From: Chlamydiota bacterium
GTDB taxonomy: Bacteria > Auribacterota > JACPWU01
Assembly (NCBI GenBank): GCA_016178055.1
Contig: JACOUC010000058.1
Location: 1-40,822, forward strand
Reading direction: 5' to 3'
Length of the DNA stretch: 40,822 nucleotides
Below are positions 40,383 through 40,822 of the stretch, in pieces. The translations under genes and the position numbers were made by a program. How positions within the stretch are numbered: position 1 is the stretch's first letter; the number at the start of each line of letters is the position of its first letter. The notes under the pieces are model-generated. The model was given only the letters and a program-made list of their open reading frames with translations, did no database searches and was not told the origin of the DNA.

Positions 40383-40822
40383 TTATTGACCCTCCCACAT
40401 GACTTTAAGCAGAAAGATCGTATCTTTTCTCAAATTGGCTTTAGCCCACACCTTCTGTTTTTCATCCAGCAGTTCACCCATGCCGGAGAGGATGTGCCTT
40501 TCCCCCAATTTTTCCAAAAGGTCGATACATTTCTGCAAAAAATTCTTGAATGACATACCGGCTCTGGTTTCGACAATCGCTTTGTTGATGGGCCAATTTT
40601 TCTCCAAAAAATGCCAAGTGTCATAAATGTCACGATTCGTTTTACCCATTCGTTCAACCATCGCCACCAGCTTGTGCGCCGCCATGTCCTCCCGTGTCAT
40701 AACCTTCATGGAAATACCCAGATAGGCCTTCACTTCATACCTTGATCCGAATTCCCTTCGGTTGATTTCCACCTTGATATTCTGAGCACCCAGGACTTTA
40801 TTATCATAGGAAAGGACATAAA
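40383..40822 (-). CDS. AbiEii-type nucleotidyltransferase domain protein (5' end outside window)
   Basis: The C-terminal part of a protein whose frame is open to the window edge (upstream residues YVLSYDNKVLGAQNIKVEIN continue it). KVEINRREFG, MTREDMAAHKLVAMVERMGK, NRDIYDTWHFLEKNWP fit the AbiEii/nucleotidyltransferase toxin family (DUF1814). Such proteins are type IV toxins paired with AbiEi-type antitoxins, or related phage-defence factors. No antitoxin gene follows it in the window; it would have to lie upstream, outside. The family call is from pattern only. Confidence 0.75.
   Translation of the reverse strand, partial: YVLSYDNKVLGAQNIKVEINRREFGSRYEVKAYLGISMKVMTREDMAAHKLVAMVERMGKTNRDIYDTWHFLEKNWPINKAIVETRAGMSFKNFLQKCIDLLEKLGERHILSGMGELLDEKQKVWAKANLRKDTIFLLKVMWEGQ

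Overview
The window suggests a Gram-negative bacterium with lipopolysaccharide. It carries lipid A 4'-kinase, Kdo transferase, a lipid A acyltransferase and several heptosyltransferase-type enzymes. The genome is compact, nearly all genes lie on the minus strand, and the gaps hold unusual word-like repeats. I suspect a PVC-type or Omnitrophota-like uncultured bacterium, but that is a weak inference from gene content and repeat style, not from a marker gene.

Layout, read in the direction of minus-strand transcription (high to low coordinates). (1) 40383-40822: end of an AbiEii-type nucleotidyltransferase gene that runs off the window. (2) 39843-28610: a large gas vesicle cluster. In order it holds gvpA, a coiled-coil protein, a GvpC-like helical protein, a 46-codon small gene, gvpN, a small basic protein, an Hsp20/GvpH-like protein, a CDC48-type AAA ATPase, a GvpF/L protein fused to a J domain, two more gvpF/L genes, gvpG, gvpO, gvpJ, a 60-aa protein, gvpK, a fourth gvpF/L and gvpM. 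A sigma-54-type promoter (TTGGTACG-N4-TTGCT) and an upstream palindrome precede gvpA. (3) 28563-19797: envelope genes waaA(kdtA), lpxK, an LpxL-type acyltransferase fused to an ELM1-like domain, a GT4-GT9 fusion and two further GT9 heptosyltransferases. (4) 19222-17824: a small secreted protein (minus), and on the plus strand a TIGR01212-type radical SAM protein and a duplicated STI1-like protein. (5) 17757-5968: a pyrimidine operon, pyrR-pyrB-pyrC-carA-(MagIII-like glycosylase)-carB-pyrK-pyrD-pyrF-pyrE. It starts with a sigma-70 promoter and a PyrR-type attenuator whose hairpins can be drawn from the sequence. (6) 5790-200: yicC, gmk, separate coaC and coaB, then a histidine kinase and a sigma-54-dependent response regulator.

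How the parts work together: the pyr genes make UMP from bicarbonate, glutamine and aspartate, with PyrR as the feedback sensor. Gmk and CoaB/CoaC are general nucleotide and cofactor genes. The gas vesicle cluster has the full set of assembly proteins known from halophilic archaea and bacteria (A, F/L, G, J, K, M, N, O) and adds an Hsp20, a J domain and a CDC48 ATPase, so it looks like a shell-assembly system with its own chaperones. The sigma-54 promoter at gvpA and the NtrC-type regulator at the other end of the window make a regulatory link plausible but unproven.

A second theme is the gaps between genes. Most hold arrays of short degenerate words (for example AAATCAAAA, CTTACTA, GAACCTT, GTCGACNGTCAA/TGGACTGTAGACC, GTAGTCGCCC), usually arranged as inverted arms. 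Several run into the coding ends and supply C-terminal tails, stop codons and even the start codon of carA.
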